DNA of 64,000 nt, from positions 186,001-250,000 of the forward strand of contig NZ_JAFIEU010000045.1 of NCBI RefSeq assembly GCF_020832325.1, given 5' to 3'. The translations under genes and the position numbers were made by a program. Shown one piece after another: positions 38,052-46,643 of this stretch. The DNA comes from Lunatimonas sp. Its GTDB lineage: Bacteria; Bacteroidota; Bacteroidia; Cytophagales; Cyclobacteriaceae. Position 1 is the stretch's first letter. Each line of letters opens with the position of its first letter. Under the pieces are notes generated by a model. The model saw only the letters and a program-made list of their open reading frames with translations, was not told the origin of the DNA and made no database searches.

Positions 38052-39479
38052 TTATGTATCCATGCAACATTTTTTAAATTTCTTGCCACTACCACATGGA
38101 CACAAATCGTTTCTACCGACTTTGGGCTCCTCTTTCACGTAAGATGCATATTCCGACCATATGGATGTAGGCTTGTTTTTCCTGGCATCATTTAACTTCA
38201 ATTCCTTTCTTATCCGAAAAGGAGTTTGATACATAGACACGTATCGACCCACGATTTCCCTTGCCTCTGAAGGGTACTTGCCAAAGGTTTGACTAAAGAG
38301 GAGTTTCTCCGATGGGTCAACAACAACGGTGTCGGTCCTAGGCCACTCAAATACAAACGTCATTTGCCAAAGACTTTCATTTGCAATGCGCATCAATTCA
38401 TTTCTGAAATAGGCCAGGTTTTCTATTCCATTGGTATAATGCTGGGTTGACAGTAAATTCCGCTGATGGAAAAAATCAAAGACAAAATCGAGTCCCCAAA
38501 CTTTTCCAAATACCTCCAACTCGTTCGAACCCATGAAGGCATCATATTTCTTTGCAATATACTTGTCCAACGTTATCGCCTCTATATAAAACCAGTTTTC
38601 AACGCCCTTTTGCTTGCCGAATATTTCTGTAGTGGAAATAAAATCCCATATCCATTCAGAAAAAACAAAAGGAAGCTGATAGGTATGTAGCATGTACTTT
38701 AAAAAATGGATATTTAGTGCCAACATGTGGCCATCCTTTCCATTGTTAATACTCTCCTCAACCTCTTCTCTGGAAAAATCTCCCTTCAAAGCCCGCATTA
38801 CCTCGTTAAAAATGGCCCTATCCTCACTATAACCCATGGATACCATTTGAGTAAACAGTTTGTTTTCATCCAAATTAATTCCATTGAGGTGTGCCTCATG
38901 ATATATTTGAAGTTGGCTTACATAAATGGTATGTATAAAAGGGTATGCTGCAAACCCAATCAGTTCTTCTGATTCATCAACAGGCTTCCAAACAGCTTCG
39001 GCATAACTCACTGCCAGATCATAGTAACCATGATAAATCAGTTGAAAAAGCAGCCTAACCGTTAAGGTATCTATGGCAGGCACAGGATGTTGCTGTATAA
39101 AGGCAATCCTTTCCTGCAATCTATTTATATCTTTCTTGAAGAAAAAATAGTCGCATAAATCCTTTTCAATGAATTCATATCGTTCGCTGTAATCTTCGGG
39201 GTATTTTTGCCTATACCATGCTACAAAAGAAAGGACCTCGTCAATCTGCTCATTTAGGATCAATGCTTCTTTCAAATCCTCAAAGGTTTCAAGCCAATCA
39301 ATTTCCAAATCCGGAAAATGCTGTGTCAGCCAAGAGAAGAAAGGGTACTGTTCATTCTCTTCAAGTTCTTCAAATAGGTAGTCATAGACCTCATCAGTAT
39401 CTTTTTCATACCAATTTATCGCTTCATAGGATTTCATATTCGAATTTATTTTTTCCCTGTTATTTTGCACAAATGCCAT
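38052..39479 (-). CDS. SEC-C motif protein, unknown function
   Basis: The 475-residue protein ends in a SEC-C zinc motif ([17 protein letters not shown], last 20 residues), as in SecA and many proteins of unknown function. The rest is helical and rich in Tyr/Phe/Asp/Glu, without a recognised domain. The ATG at 39479 or the one at 39437 (MKSYEAINW) may be the start. Codons are visibly more A/T-rich than in thiL or gcvT, and gene-free gaps flank it on both sides, which suggests recent gain. Not assigned a function. Confidence 0.75.
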   Translation of the reverse strand: MAFVQNNREKINSNMKSYEAINWYEKDTDEVYDYLFEELEENEQYPFFSWLTQHFPDLEIDWLETFEDLKEALILNEQIDEVLSFVAWYRQKYPEDYSERYEFIEKDLCDYFFFKKDINRLQERIAFIQQHPVPAIDTLTVRLLFQLIYHGYYDLAVSYAEAVWKPVDESEELIGFAAYPFIHTIYVSQLQIYHEAHLNGINLDENKLFTQMVSMGYSEDRAIFNEVMRALKGDFSREEVEESINNGKDGHMLALNIHFLKYMLHTYQLPFVFSEWIWDFISTTEIFGKQKGVENWFYIEAITLDKYIAKKYDAFMGSNELEVFGKVWGLDFVFDFFHQRNLLSTQHYTNGIENLAYFRNELMRIANESLWQMTFVFEWPRTDTVVVDPSEKLLFSQTFGKYPSEAREIVGRYVSMYQTPFRIRKELKLNDARKNKPTSIWSEYASYVKEEPKVGRNDLCPCGSGKKFKKCCMDT

Positions 39480-39676
39480 CGAAGAAAAGTCTTTTCAGGT
39501 ATTCCGCACCCGTACTCCTTCATCCCTTTTACAAATCTACTACTTTGCAATTACGCTACAAGAGAAGGTGAGAATTCCAAACCGCTCAGGGAGGTCTATC
39601 CAGAAAAAAAAACCGATTCCACTTGGATGAAATGAATTTTTCAACCGGTATTTCGGTTAAAAAGGAGCGTAACCGT

Positions 39677-39684
39677 TAACTTTG
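39677..39684 (+). promoter_or_regulatory. -7 box for the iscA-like gene
   Basis: TAACTTTG matches TAnnTTTG, 25 bases before ATG 39710. A weak TTTCG at 39651-39655 lies about 21 bases upstream as a -33 candidate. Confidence 0.5.
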
Positions 39685-39709
39685 TGTTACATAACCAATC
39701 AACTCATCT

Positions 39710-40036
39710 ATGATTACCGTTTCAGAAAAAGCCAAAGAGCGTATCTTGGAATTAAAACAAATCGAGAATAGAGCCGACCAAGACAATATCCGAGTGTCTG
39801 TGAAAGGCGGTGGCTGTTCCGGGCTGATGTATGATTTGGGTTTTGACAGTCAGCTTTCCGACACCGATCAGGTATTTGAAGACAAAGGCGTTAAGATCAT
39901 TGTAGACAGAAAAAGCCTTTTGTATTTGGCAGGCACTATCCTGGAATTTTCAGATGGCTTGAACGGAAAAGGGTTTCAATTCGTAAACCCCAACGCCAGC
40001 CGAACCTGTGGCTGTGGCGAGAGTTTTTCCGTTTGA
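39710..40036 (+). CDS. IscA/ErpA-type iron-sulfur assembly protein
   Basis: This 108-residue A-type carrier (HesB/IscA/SufA/ErpA) has the three conserved Cys: one in GGCSGLMYDL and two in the C-terminal TCGCGESF. It carries [2Fe-2S] or [4Fe-4S] clusters to apoproteins. Which subtype cannot be decided from sequence alone. It has its own promoter box and a strong terminator, so it is monocistronic and not part of a suf or isc operon here. Confidence 0.92.
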   Translation: MITVSEKAKERILELKQIENRADQDNIRVSVKGGGCSGLMYDLGFDSQLSDTDQVFEDKGVKIIVDRKSLLYLAGTILEFSDGLNGKGFQFVNPNASRTCGCGESFSV

Positions 40037-40103
40037 CACATCGGCGTGCCACGCTTCCTAATTTCGTGGCGACATCCATCCCATATTCAAGCATGTATAT
40101 GTT

Positions 40104-40147
40104 AAAGGCCAGACTGTTTGCCATTTTTTCGGCATTCTGGCCTTTTT
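40104..40147 (+). terminator. Terminator after the iscA-like gene
   Basis: A 10-bp stem (AAAGGCCAGA / TCTGGCCTTT) contains an inner TGCC/GGCA helix and is followed by T's. A second smaller stem GCCACG / CGTGGC lies just upstream at 40048-40070. Confidence 0.75.
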
Positions 40148-40204
40148 CCTTGTATGCCAACACCGTTTCCCATTTACCACACTTTAAAAAACCACCCAAT
40201 CCAC

Positions 40205-41299
40205 ATGCCAGAAGAAATAAAAAAAATCACACTCCACGAGACCCATTGCTCACTGGGAGCTAAAATGGTTCCTTTTGCAGGCTTTGATATGCCTGTACGC
40301 TATAGCTCTGACATAGAAGAACACAAGACCGTCAGGGAGAAGGTAGGTGTCTTTGATGTATCCCACATGGGAGAGTTTTTGGTCACAGGTCCCCAAGCCC
40401 TGACCCTCATCCAACGGGTAACCTCCAATGATGCCTCTACGCTTCGTATCGGCCAAGCCCAATATTCCTGCTTTCCCAATGAAACCGGCGGCATAGTGGA
40501 TGATTTGCTGGTTTATAAAATGGCCGAAGAAAGCTATATGCTTGTCGTAAACGCGTCTAACATTGAAAAGGACTGGGATTGGATCAATAAGCACAATACC
40601 ATGGGTGCGCAACTGGAGAATATCTCGGACGAAATCTCCCTGTTTGCCGTGCAAGGGCCCCTGGCCAAGGAAGTACTGCAGCCACTAACGGATGTGGATC
40701 TAAACGCTATTCCCTTTTACCATTTCGCTGTAGGCACCCTCGCTGGAAAAACGGATGTCATCATCTCCGCCACGGGCTATACTGGCGCGGGTGGATTCGA
40801 GCTGTATGTGAAAAATCAGGACGCGTTGGATGTCTGGAATGCCGTCTTCGCAGCCGGAGAACAGGTAGGAATTAAACCTATTGGACTAGGAGCCAGGGAC
40901 ACCCTACGCTTGGAAATGGGATACTGCCTCTACGGAAACGATATTACGGACGAGACATCCCCTATAGAGGCAGGTTTGGGATGGATTACCAAATTCACCA
41001 AAGATTTTATCAACGCCGATCAACTCAAAAAGCAAAAGGAATCCGGTGTCGGCAGAAAACTAGTCGGATTCAAATTAACCGAAAAAGGAATCCCCCGCTC
41101 CCACTACCCCATTCTGAACACCGAGGGGCAGGTAATCGGAGAGGTGACTTCCGGAACACAATCCCCCAGCATGGGCATAGGCATTGGATTGGGGTATGTG
41201 GAAACGGCCTACGCCAAACCGGGCACCCAAGTAGCCATTGGCATACGGAATAAAACCATCGGAGCCACCGTTCAAAAACTGCCTCTATTATCAAACTAA
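40205..41299 (+). CDS. gcvT: Glycine cleavage system T protein (aminomethyltransferase)
   Basis: The 364-residue protein transfers the methylene group of the aminomethyl-lipoyl H protein to tetrahydrofolate, releasing ammonia. GcvT hallmarks: [27 protein letters not shown], the substrate Asp in [24 protein letters not shown], and [13 protein letters not shown]. Length from ATG 40205 is exactly typical; the frame continues to 40118 but through terminator sequence, so that start is rejected. gcvH and gcvP are elsewhere. comB follows 17 bases later. Confidence 0.95.
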   Translation: MPEEIKKITLHETHCSLGAKMVPFAGFDMPVRYSSDIEEHKTVREKVGVFDVSHMGEFLVTGPQALTLIQRVTSNDASTLRIGQAQYSCFPNETGGIVDDLLVYKMAEESYMLVVNASNIEKDWDWINKHNTMGAQLENISDEISLFAVQGPLAKEVLQPLTDVDLNAIPFYHFAVGTLAGKTDVIISATGYTGAGGFELYVKNQDALDVWNAVFAAGEQVGIKPIGLGARDTLRLEMGYCLYGNDITDETSPIEAGLGWITKFTKDFINADQLKKQKESGVGRKLVGFKLTEKGIPRSHYPILNTEGQVIGEVTSGTQSPSMGIGIGLGYVETAYAKPGTQVAIGIRNKTIGATVQKLPLLSN

Positions 41300-41316
41300 A
41301 CACCTCTGCTGCAAAA

Positions 41317-42036
41317 ATGAATTTATTGGAAATCTGTTTCAGCCCCGAACTGGTACACCTGCACGACCTCCGTGGAAAAGCCGTGGTCGTCGTTGACATT
41401 TTCAGGGCAACCTCCACCATGGTCACCGCCTTGGCCAATGGGGTGCGCAGTATCCGTCCGGTAGAAGATTTGGAAACCTGCCGTGCCTTGGGGCATGCAG
41501 GATACCTGACAGCAGGGGAGCGTAACGGACAAAAAACGGAAGGCTTCCACCTAGGCAATTCGCCTCTCAGTTACTTGAACCGAGCATTTGAGGGTCAACG
41601 GGTCGCTATGACCACGACCAATGGCACTGTAGCCATCGAGCGATCCAAAACCGACGCCGACGAGGTCCTTATCGGCGCCTTCTTAAACCTGCAAGCTACT
41701 GCTTCCTACCTAATCGAACTAAAAAAGCCGGTATTGATCCTTTGTGCAGGCTGGAAGGGGAAGTTTAACTTGGAAGATTCACTCTATGCAGGGGCCTTGG
41801 CCTCGTTGCTTCGGTTTCCGTACGATTGTGACGGTACCCTAGCGATGGAGGCTTTGTACCAACATGTGCAAGATGACCTGTCGGGATTCCTAAAAAAAGC
41901 CTCCCACGCCAAACGACTCCAAAATTACGAAATTGAGGCCGATATTGACTTTTGCCTTACCCTGAACAAATACCCCTTGGTTGCCAAACTGATTGGTGAA
42001 GAAATAGGTATAAAAAAAACCCTCACCGCTAATTAA
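41317..42036 (+). CDS. comB: ComB family 2-phosphosulfolactate phosphatase
   Basis: The 239-residue protein belongs to the ComB family, with the N-terminal VVVVDIFRATSTMVTALANG, NSPLSY, and AMTTTNGTVAIE followed by LCAGWKGKFNLEDSLYAG. ComB hydrolyses 2-phosphosulfolactate to sulfolactate in coenzyme M synthesis of methanogens. Bacteria of this group make no coenzyme M, so the true substrate here may be different, possibly in sulfonate or sulfonolipid metabolism (inference). Second gene behind gcvT; the stop lies just before a strong terminator stem. Confidence 0.9.
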   Translation: MNLLEICFSPELVHLHDLRGKAVVVVDIFRATSTMVTALANGVRSIRPVEDLETCRALGHAGYLTAGERNGQKTEGFHLGNSPLSYLNRAFEGQRVAMTTTNGTVAIERSKTDADEVLIGAFLNLQATASYLIELKKPVLILCAGWKGKFNLEDSLYAGALASLLRFPYDCDGTLAMEALYQHVQDDLSGFLKKASHAKRLQNYEIEADIDFCLTLNKYPLVAKLIGEEIGIKKTLTAN

Positions 42037-42053
42037 ACACGGTGAGGGCTTTT
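42020..42053. terminator. Terminator after comB
   Basis: The perfect 9-bp stem CCCTCACCG / CGGTGAGGG with an 11-base loop is flanked by A's on the left and CTTTT on the right, so it can serve comB and the convergent fasciclin gene. Its left arm lies inside the last codons of comB. Confidence 0.8.
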
Positions 42054-42074
42054 GACACTTTATTAGATCACTAA

Positions 42075-42581
42075 TCACTTCGGCAATATGACCGAGTCGA
42101 TTACATGGACGATTCCATTGGTAGCTTCTATATCGGCAGCTGTCACGGTGGCGTTATCGATCATAGCTTTTCCTCCACTCAAAGAAACCGTAATTTCTTG
42201 ACCCTGCACCGTTTTGGCTTTTTGTCCATCTTTCAGGTCCGTTGACTTCACAATCCCTGGCACCACATGGTACGTCAGAACGGCTATCAACTTATCTTTG
42301 TTTTCAGGCTTTAACAGCGATTCCACCGTTCCGGCAGGCAGTTTTGCAAATGCTTCGTTGGTTGGCGCAAAGACGGTAAATGGGCCGTCGCCTTTCAGTA
42401 CGTCTACCAAATCGCCTGCCTTGACGGCAGCTACTAGCGTAGACAGGAAATCGGTACTTGCTGCCAAGTCAACGATGTCCATGTCTGGTTTTTCTTTGAC
42501 GGGCTTGTCAATGCCGTCATTGGCCATCAATGTTACACTTGTAAACAAGGCCACTACGAATGTACTCAGTAATTTTATCAT
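42075..42581 (-). CDS. Secreted fasciclin domain protein
   Basis: The 168-residue protein has a signal peptide ([20 protein letters not shown]) followed by one FAS1 domain with H1 ([15 protein letters not shown]) and H2 ([14 protein letters not shown]) boxes. FAS1 domains mediate adhesion or bind extracellular partners. Periplasmic or surface. It is monocistronic, convergent with comB. Confidence 0.93.
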   Translation of the reverse strand: MIKLLSTFVVALFTSVTLMANDGIDKPVKEKPDMDIVDLAASTDFLSTLVAAVKAGDLVDVLKGDGPFTVFAPTNEAFAKLPAGTVESLLKPENKDKLIAVLTYHVVPGIVKSTDLKDGQKAKTVQGQEITVSLSGGKAMIDNATVTAADIEATNGIVHVIDSVILPK

Positions 42582-42751
42582 GGTATTGGTTTTGGATAGT
42601 TACAATACCTTAAACAACCGTAATATTCAATTGTTTGATTTAAAAAAATACCAAAACACAATTAATTATTTGTTTAACAAAATTAAAACATTAGACCCGC
42701 TTATAGACCTGTTGATGTATGTTTTAACCGAAAAAAAATATAAATTGTTTA

Positions 42752-42786
42752 GAGATTTCTATTTGTTAGTTAAACAACAAAATCTC
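42752..42786. repeat. Inverted repeat upstream of the DUF5686 gene
   Basis: GAGATTT and AAATCTC form a 7-bp stem enclosing a weaker TTGTT/AACAA helix. It lies about 80 bases before ATG 42869 in an A/T-rich 287-base divergent gap. It may be an operator or leader hairpin; no T-tract follows at once. Confidence 0.35.
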
Positions 42787-42868
42787 CTTTCCAGTGCGTT
42801 TTCCATAATTTGGAAAAATCCTTTTGACTCCAAAATGCGTACTAGGGAATAACGTTTTCTACGATTAC

Positions 42869-45520
42869 ATGCGAACAGGTCTTTTCGTCGTTTTAATCAT
42901 TTTTTGGATGGAGCCAAACGCTACCCAGTACCTGCAAGCGCAGGGTGTTCGGGGCAGCGTAGTTTCTGAGCAAGGGTCGCCCCTCCCCTTTGCCTCGCTA
43001 CTGATTCGTAATACCGGGGAGGGGGCACCCGCAAATGAACTGGGCATCTTTGAAATCCGGCTCGCACCGGGGCGTTACGACATCGTGGCGCAGTTTCTTG
43101 GGTATGCCACAGAGGTCAAAACTGTCGAAGTCCCTCCTTCGGGTTGGGCAACTGTCGATTTTTCTCTAGCGGAACAAACCTATGCGCTGCGAGAAGTGGT
43201 GGTCAGTAATAAACAGGAAGATCCGGCACTGACTATCATGCGCAAGGCAATAGCCAAGGCAAAATTTCACCGCTTGCAGGTCCAAGAGTACACATTCATT
43301 GCGTACATCAAAGGCACTGGACAACTTACCAACATACCGTTCCTACTGAAAAAAGAGATGGAAAAAGACGGTATCAAGGCAAACGAAGCCTATACCAGTG
43401 AGTCCGTATCGCGGCTGACCTTTCGCCAGCCAAATTACGTGGAGGAAACGGTAATCAGCATACGATCTCAGGGAGAAAGCAACCAAACCTCTCCTGCACC
43501 CTATATCGGGGCAAGCTTTTACCAACCTAAGATCAACGAGGCCATTTCCCCTTTAGCTCCTGCGGCTTTTGCCTATTACCGGTTTCGGTACGAGGGATCT
43601 TATCTGGAAGAGGGCGTGGTTGTCAACCGCATCCGGGTCACTCCCAGATCCCGCGGTGAGCGGGTTTTTGAGGGATATATACACATTATCGAAGACGTAT
43701 GGTCCATTCATAGCCTAGACCTCCGCACCTCCCTGCTGGGATTCCAGATCGACGTGAAGCAGCTCTATAGACCGGTAGCCGAAGGGGTGTGGATGCCCGC
43801 TACCCATACCTACCGCTTTTCCGGTAAATTCTTCGGGTTTGCCGGAGAGTATCACTACCTGGCTTCGACGAGTGATTACGAAGTGACACTGAATCCGGAT
43901 TTGGCGACGGAACCCACCCTGATCGATGAAAAAATCGATCAGGTCCCCGATGACATCCAAAAAATGGACCGGAAAGCGTCTGCCATCGATCAACTCGCCG
44001 AAGCGGACAAGATGACCAGAAAGGAATTCCGAAAACTGGTCAACGCCTACGAAAAGGAAAGTTTAAAGGAGCAGGAAAACCCCGAGGTCACTACAGAACG
44101 GCATTACTCCATTGACTCGCTTGCCTCCAAACGAAGCCTGACCTACTGGGACAGCATACGCCCGGTAAAACTTACTGAAGCCGAAATCAGGGGTTACCGG
44201 AGGGATGATAGCCTGGCAGTGATCGAGGCCGCCAAGCTGGCCAAAGAAGACTCGGTTTCGGCCAAAGCCAAGCGTAAATTTTCCCCCTTTGACATCCTGA
44301 GCGGTGGACGATACCATTTCGGCAATGGGCGTTCCGCTGGATTTCACAACAATATCTCCCGGTTTTCCTTCAACACCGTAGAAGGATTTAAGGTGGGCTT
44401 GGCTGGCTTTTACCGTATGGAAAAATCAGAAAAAATGGCTGACTCCACCACGGTACTTCGAAAATCCTGGAATTTCCGCCCTGAAATCCGATACGGGTTT
44501 GGCAGCGAACAGCTATACGGTACGTTAGACGTGCGTAGGGCGATCACACAGGGACGAAAGGGAATGACATTTGGGATCACGGGTGGTTCCTATGTGTTCC
44601 AATTCAACAGGGACAACCCCATTTCCGAACACGTGAATATGGCATATTCCTTGCTTTTACGGCAGAACTATATGAAACTTTACGCACAGGACTTTGTCGA
44701 AGCGTATTTTTTTCACCGATTACACGATGGGATTACGTACAGGTCCAAGTTCACGTATGCGGAGCGTAGGTCGCTGGAAAACCAGTCAAACTACAGTTGG
44801 CACAGCGATACCCGACGGACCTTCAGTGACAACAGACCTGAAAACATCGAAGCCACAGCCGGGGCCTTTGACAGACACCGGGCACTGCTGTGGCAAAACA
44901 GCGTAGAATGGCGACCAGGACTGAAATACCGCATCCGAAATGGACGCAAATATCCGCTATACGGGTCCGCTCCCCTCGTCAACCTTTCCTATACCAAGGC
45001 TTTTCCAAGGGGGGATCGGCTTACAACTGCATCTTTTGACTGGGTAGAAGCCAATATCGAACACGGTATCGATCTCGGAGTAAGTGGAAAGCTGCATTTC
45101 AACTTGACGGCGGGAACTTTTATCCAGGAGGAAAATGTGTTTTTTGCGGACTATAAGCACTTTAGCGGCAACCGTACACTCTTTGCTAACATGGGAGTCA
45201 CCTCCCATTATCGGTTTATGGATTACTACCTGTACAGTACAAAAAGCCACTATGTGGGCGGCATTGTACACTACCAATTCCGGAAGTTCCTTTTCACCCA
45301 GCTTCCCATGTTGCGGTATTCTGGCCTACGGGAAAACGTGTTTGTTAATTACTTGAAAACTGCCAACTCTCCTCACTACTGGGAATTGGGGTATTCGCTG
45401 GATAACCTGTTTCGCATATTCCGGGTGGAAACCGGCGTGGGATTTGAAAACCGAAACCCGCTACGGGGAGGGATGCGGTTTGGCATTGCCAGTTTCATCA
45501 ATATCAGCATGAACGACTAA
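42869..45520 (+). CDS. DUF5686 protein with carboxypeptidase-regulatory-like domain
   Basis: From ATG 42869 the product has 883 residues: a signal peptide (cleavage near LQAQG), a carboxypeptidase-D regulatory-like beta domain (GVRGSVVSEQGSPLPFASLLIRNTG, to about residue 100), and the long DUF5686 part. The latter ends in alternating beta strands of an outer-membrane barrel (final GMRFGIASFINIS). This Bacteroidota family resembles TonB-dependent receptors without a plug; its function is unknown. It starts after 287 bases of intergenic DNA and stands alone. Confidence 0.88.
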   Translation: MRTGLFVVLIIFWMEPNATQYLQAQGVRGSVVSEQGSPLPFASLLIRNTGEGAPANELGIFEIRLAPGRYDIVAQFLGYATEVKTVEVPPSGWATVDFSLAEQTYALREVVVSNKQEDPALTIMRKAIAKAKFHRLQVQEYTFIAYIKGTGQLTNIPFLLKKEMEKDGIKANEAYTSESVSRLTFRQPNYVEETVISIRSQGESNQTSPAPYIGASFYQPKINEAISPLAPAAFAYYRFRYEGSYLEEGVVVNRIRVTPRSRGERVFEGYIHIIEDVWSIHSLDLRTSLLGFQIDVKQLYRPVAEGVWMPATHTYRFSGKFFGFAGEYHYLASTSDYEVTLNPDLATEPTLIDEKIDQVPDDIQKMDRKASAIDQLAEADKMTRKEFRKLVNAYEKESLKEQENPEVTTERHYSIDSLASKRSLTYWDSIRPVKLTEAEIRGYRRDDSLAVIEAAKLAKEDSVSAKAKRKFSPFDILSGGRYHFGNGRSAGFHNNISRFSFNTVEGFKVGLAGFYRMEKSEKMADSTTVLRKSWNFRPEIRYGFGSEQLYGTLDVRRAITQGRKGMTFGITGGSYVFQFNRDNPISEHVNMAYSLLLRQNYMKLYAQDFVEAYFFHRLHDGITYRSKFTYAERRSLENQSNYSWHSDTRRTFSDNRPENIEATAGAFDRHRALLWQNSVEWRPGLKYRIRNGRKYPLYGSAPLVNLSYTKAFPRGDRLTTASFDWVEANIEHGIDLGVSGKLHFNLTAGTFIQEENVFFADYKHFSGNRTLFANMGVTSHYRFMDYYLYSTKSHYVGGIVHYQFRKFLFTQLPMLRYSGLRENVFVNYLKTANSPHYWELGYSLDNLFRIFRVETGVGFENRNPLRGGMRFGIASFINISMND

Positions 45521-45521
45521 C

Positions 45522-45560
45522 AAAAAATCCTTGAGCCCATATAGTTTAGGCTCAAGGATT
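45522..45560 (-). terminator. Terminator of the kor operon
   Basis: Read on the minus strand, AATCCTTGAGCC / GGCTCAAGGATT is a 12-bp stem followed by a run of T's. It lies 24 bases after the korB stop and also just after the convergent DUF5686 stop. Confidence 0.8.
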
Positions 45561-45583
45561 CACGAAACTGTCTTGTAGTTAGC

Positions 45584-46636
45584 TCAAGAAAAACTTGCGT
45601 TGATCTTTTCAAGGGCAGCGGCTCCGGGATTCAGCTCTTCCGTTTGCAACTGATTCAAGGGCTTATCCACGGTATGCAAAATATCGTGCAAATCTCCGTA
45701 CCGCGTCTGCACATACAATAGGCCGGTAATGATCTGCTCTTGCATCCTCGCCCGTTGAATCGCCTGCATGGCGGAAACTCGGTCCTGGGGATCCCAATCG
45801 GTAGCCACCTTTTCCAACTGAAGTAGGGAACCGTCGTGCATGGTAACCTGTGTGGATGTTCCCTCGGCATAGTCCACATTGATTTCCGATTGACGCGGCA
45901 CAATATCCAATTTGCCGGTAGCTTCGATGTGATCGCGCACGAAGTCGTATGACTTGGTGGAACCCACGTTGTTATTGAACGTAACGCAGGGTGAAATTAC
46001 GTTGATAAAGGCAAATCCTTTGTGGTGGATAGCCGCCTTGATCAGGGGCACCAATTGTCCCTTATCGCCGCTGAAACTTTGCGCCACAAAGGTAGCACCT
46101 AGCTCAACCGCAAGGCTGGCCAAGTCTACTGGCTGGAACGGATTGATGGATCCGGACTTGTTTTTTGATCCCAAATCTGCCGTTGCTGAGTCCTGCCCTT
46201 TGGTGAGGCCGTAGCAGCCATTGTTCATAACCAAATACACCATATTTAAATTGCGGCGGATGGCATGTACAAATTGTCCCATCCCGATGGAGGCGGTATC
46301 GCCATCCCCGGAAACCCCAAAATAGACCAGGTCCTTGTTGGCCAGATTAGCCCCCGTGGCAACGGAAGGCATACGGCCATGAACGGAATTGAATCCGTGG
46401 GAATTGCCCAAAAAGAAAGCAGGTGTCTTTGAAGAGCACCCGATGCCGGAAATCTTGGCAACCTTATGGGGCTCGATGGAAAGGTCAAAACAAGCCTGCA
46501 CGATGGCGGCACTGATACTGTCGTGACCGCAACCTGCGCAAAGGTTGGAAATGGCACCCTCGTATTCCTTCAAGGTGTATCCTATATCGTTTTTGGGCAG
46601 TTTGGGATGCCTGAATATCGGTTTAACGAATGTCAT
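45584..46636 (-). CDS. korB: 2-oxoacid:ferredoxin oxidoreductase, beta subunit
   Basis: The 350-residue subunit binds thiamine diphosphate and a [4Fe-4S] cluster. The motifs LCAGCGHDSISAA, GIGCSSKTPAFF, and GDGDTASIGMGQF followed by MNNGCYGLTKGQ are those of 2-oxoglutarate or other 2-oxoacid:ferredoxin oxidoreductases. It decarboxylates a 2-oxoacid to an acyl-CoA and reduces ferredoxin. The last gene of the flavoprotein-korA-korB operon, 7 bases after korA. 2-oxoglutarate is the most likely substrate, but a branched-chain or pyruvate specificity cannot be excluded. Confidence 0.9.
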   Translation of the reverse strand: MTFVKPIFRHPKLPKNDIGYTLKEYEGAISNLCAGCGHDSISAAIVQACFDLSIEPHKVAKISGIGCSSKTPAFFLGNSHGFNSVHGRMPSVATGANLANKDLVYFGVSGDGDTASIGMGQFVHAIRRNLNMVYLVMNNGCYGLTKGQDSATADLGSKNKSGSINPFQPVDLASLAVELGATFVAQSFSGDKGQLVPLIKAAIHHKGFAFINVISPCVTFNNNVGSTKSYDFVRDHIEATGKLDIVPRQSEINVDYAEGTSTQVTMHDGSLLQLEKVATDWDPQDRVSAMQAIQRARMQEQIITGLLYVQTRYGDLHDILHTVDKPLNQLQTEELNPGAAALEKINASFS

Positions 46637-46643
46637 ATTCTTG

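Noticed and set aside
40118-40204. Upstream extension of gcvT
   Set aside because: It runs through the terminator of the iscA-like gene; length and N-terminus of GcvT match ATG 40205.
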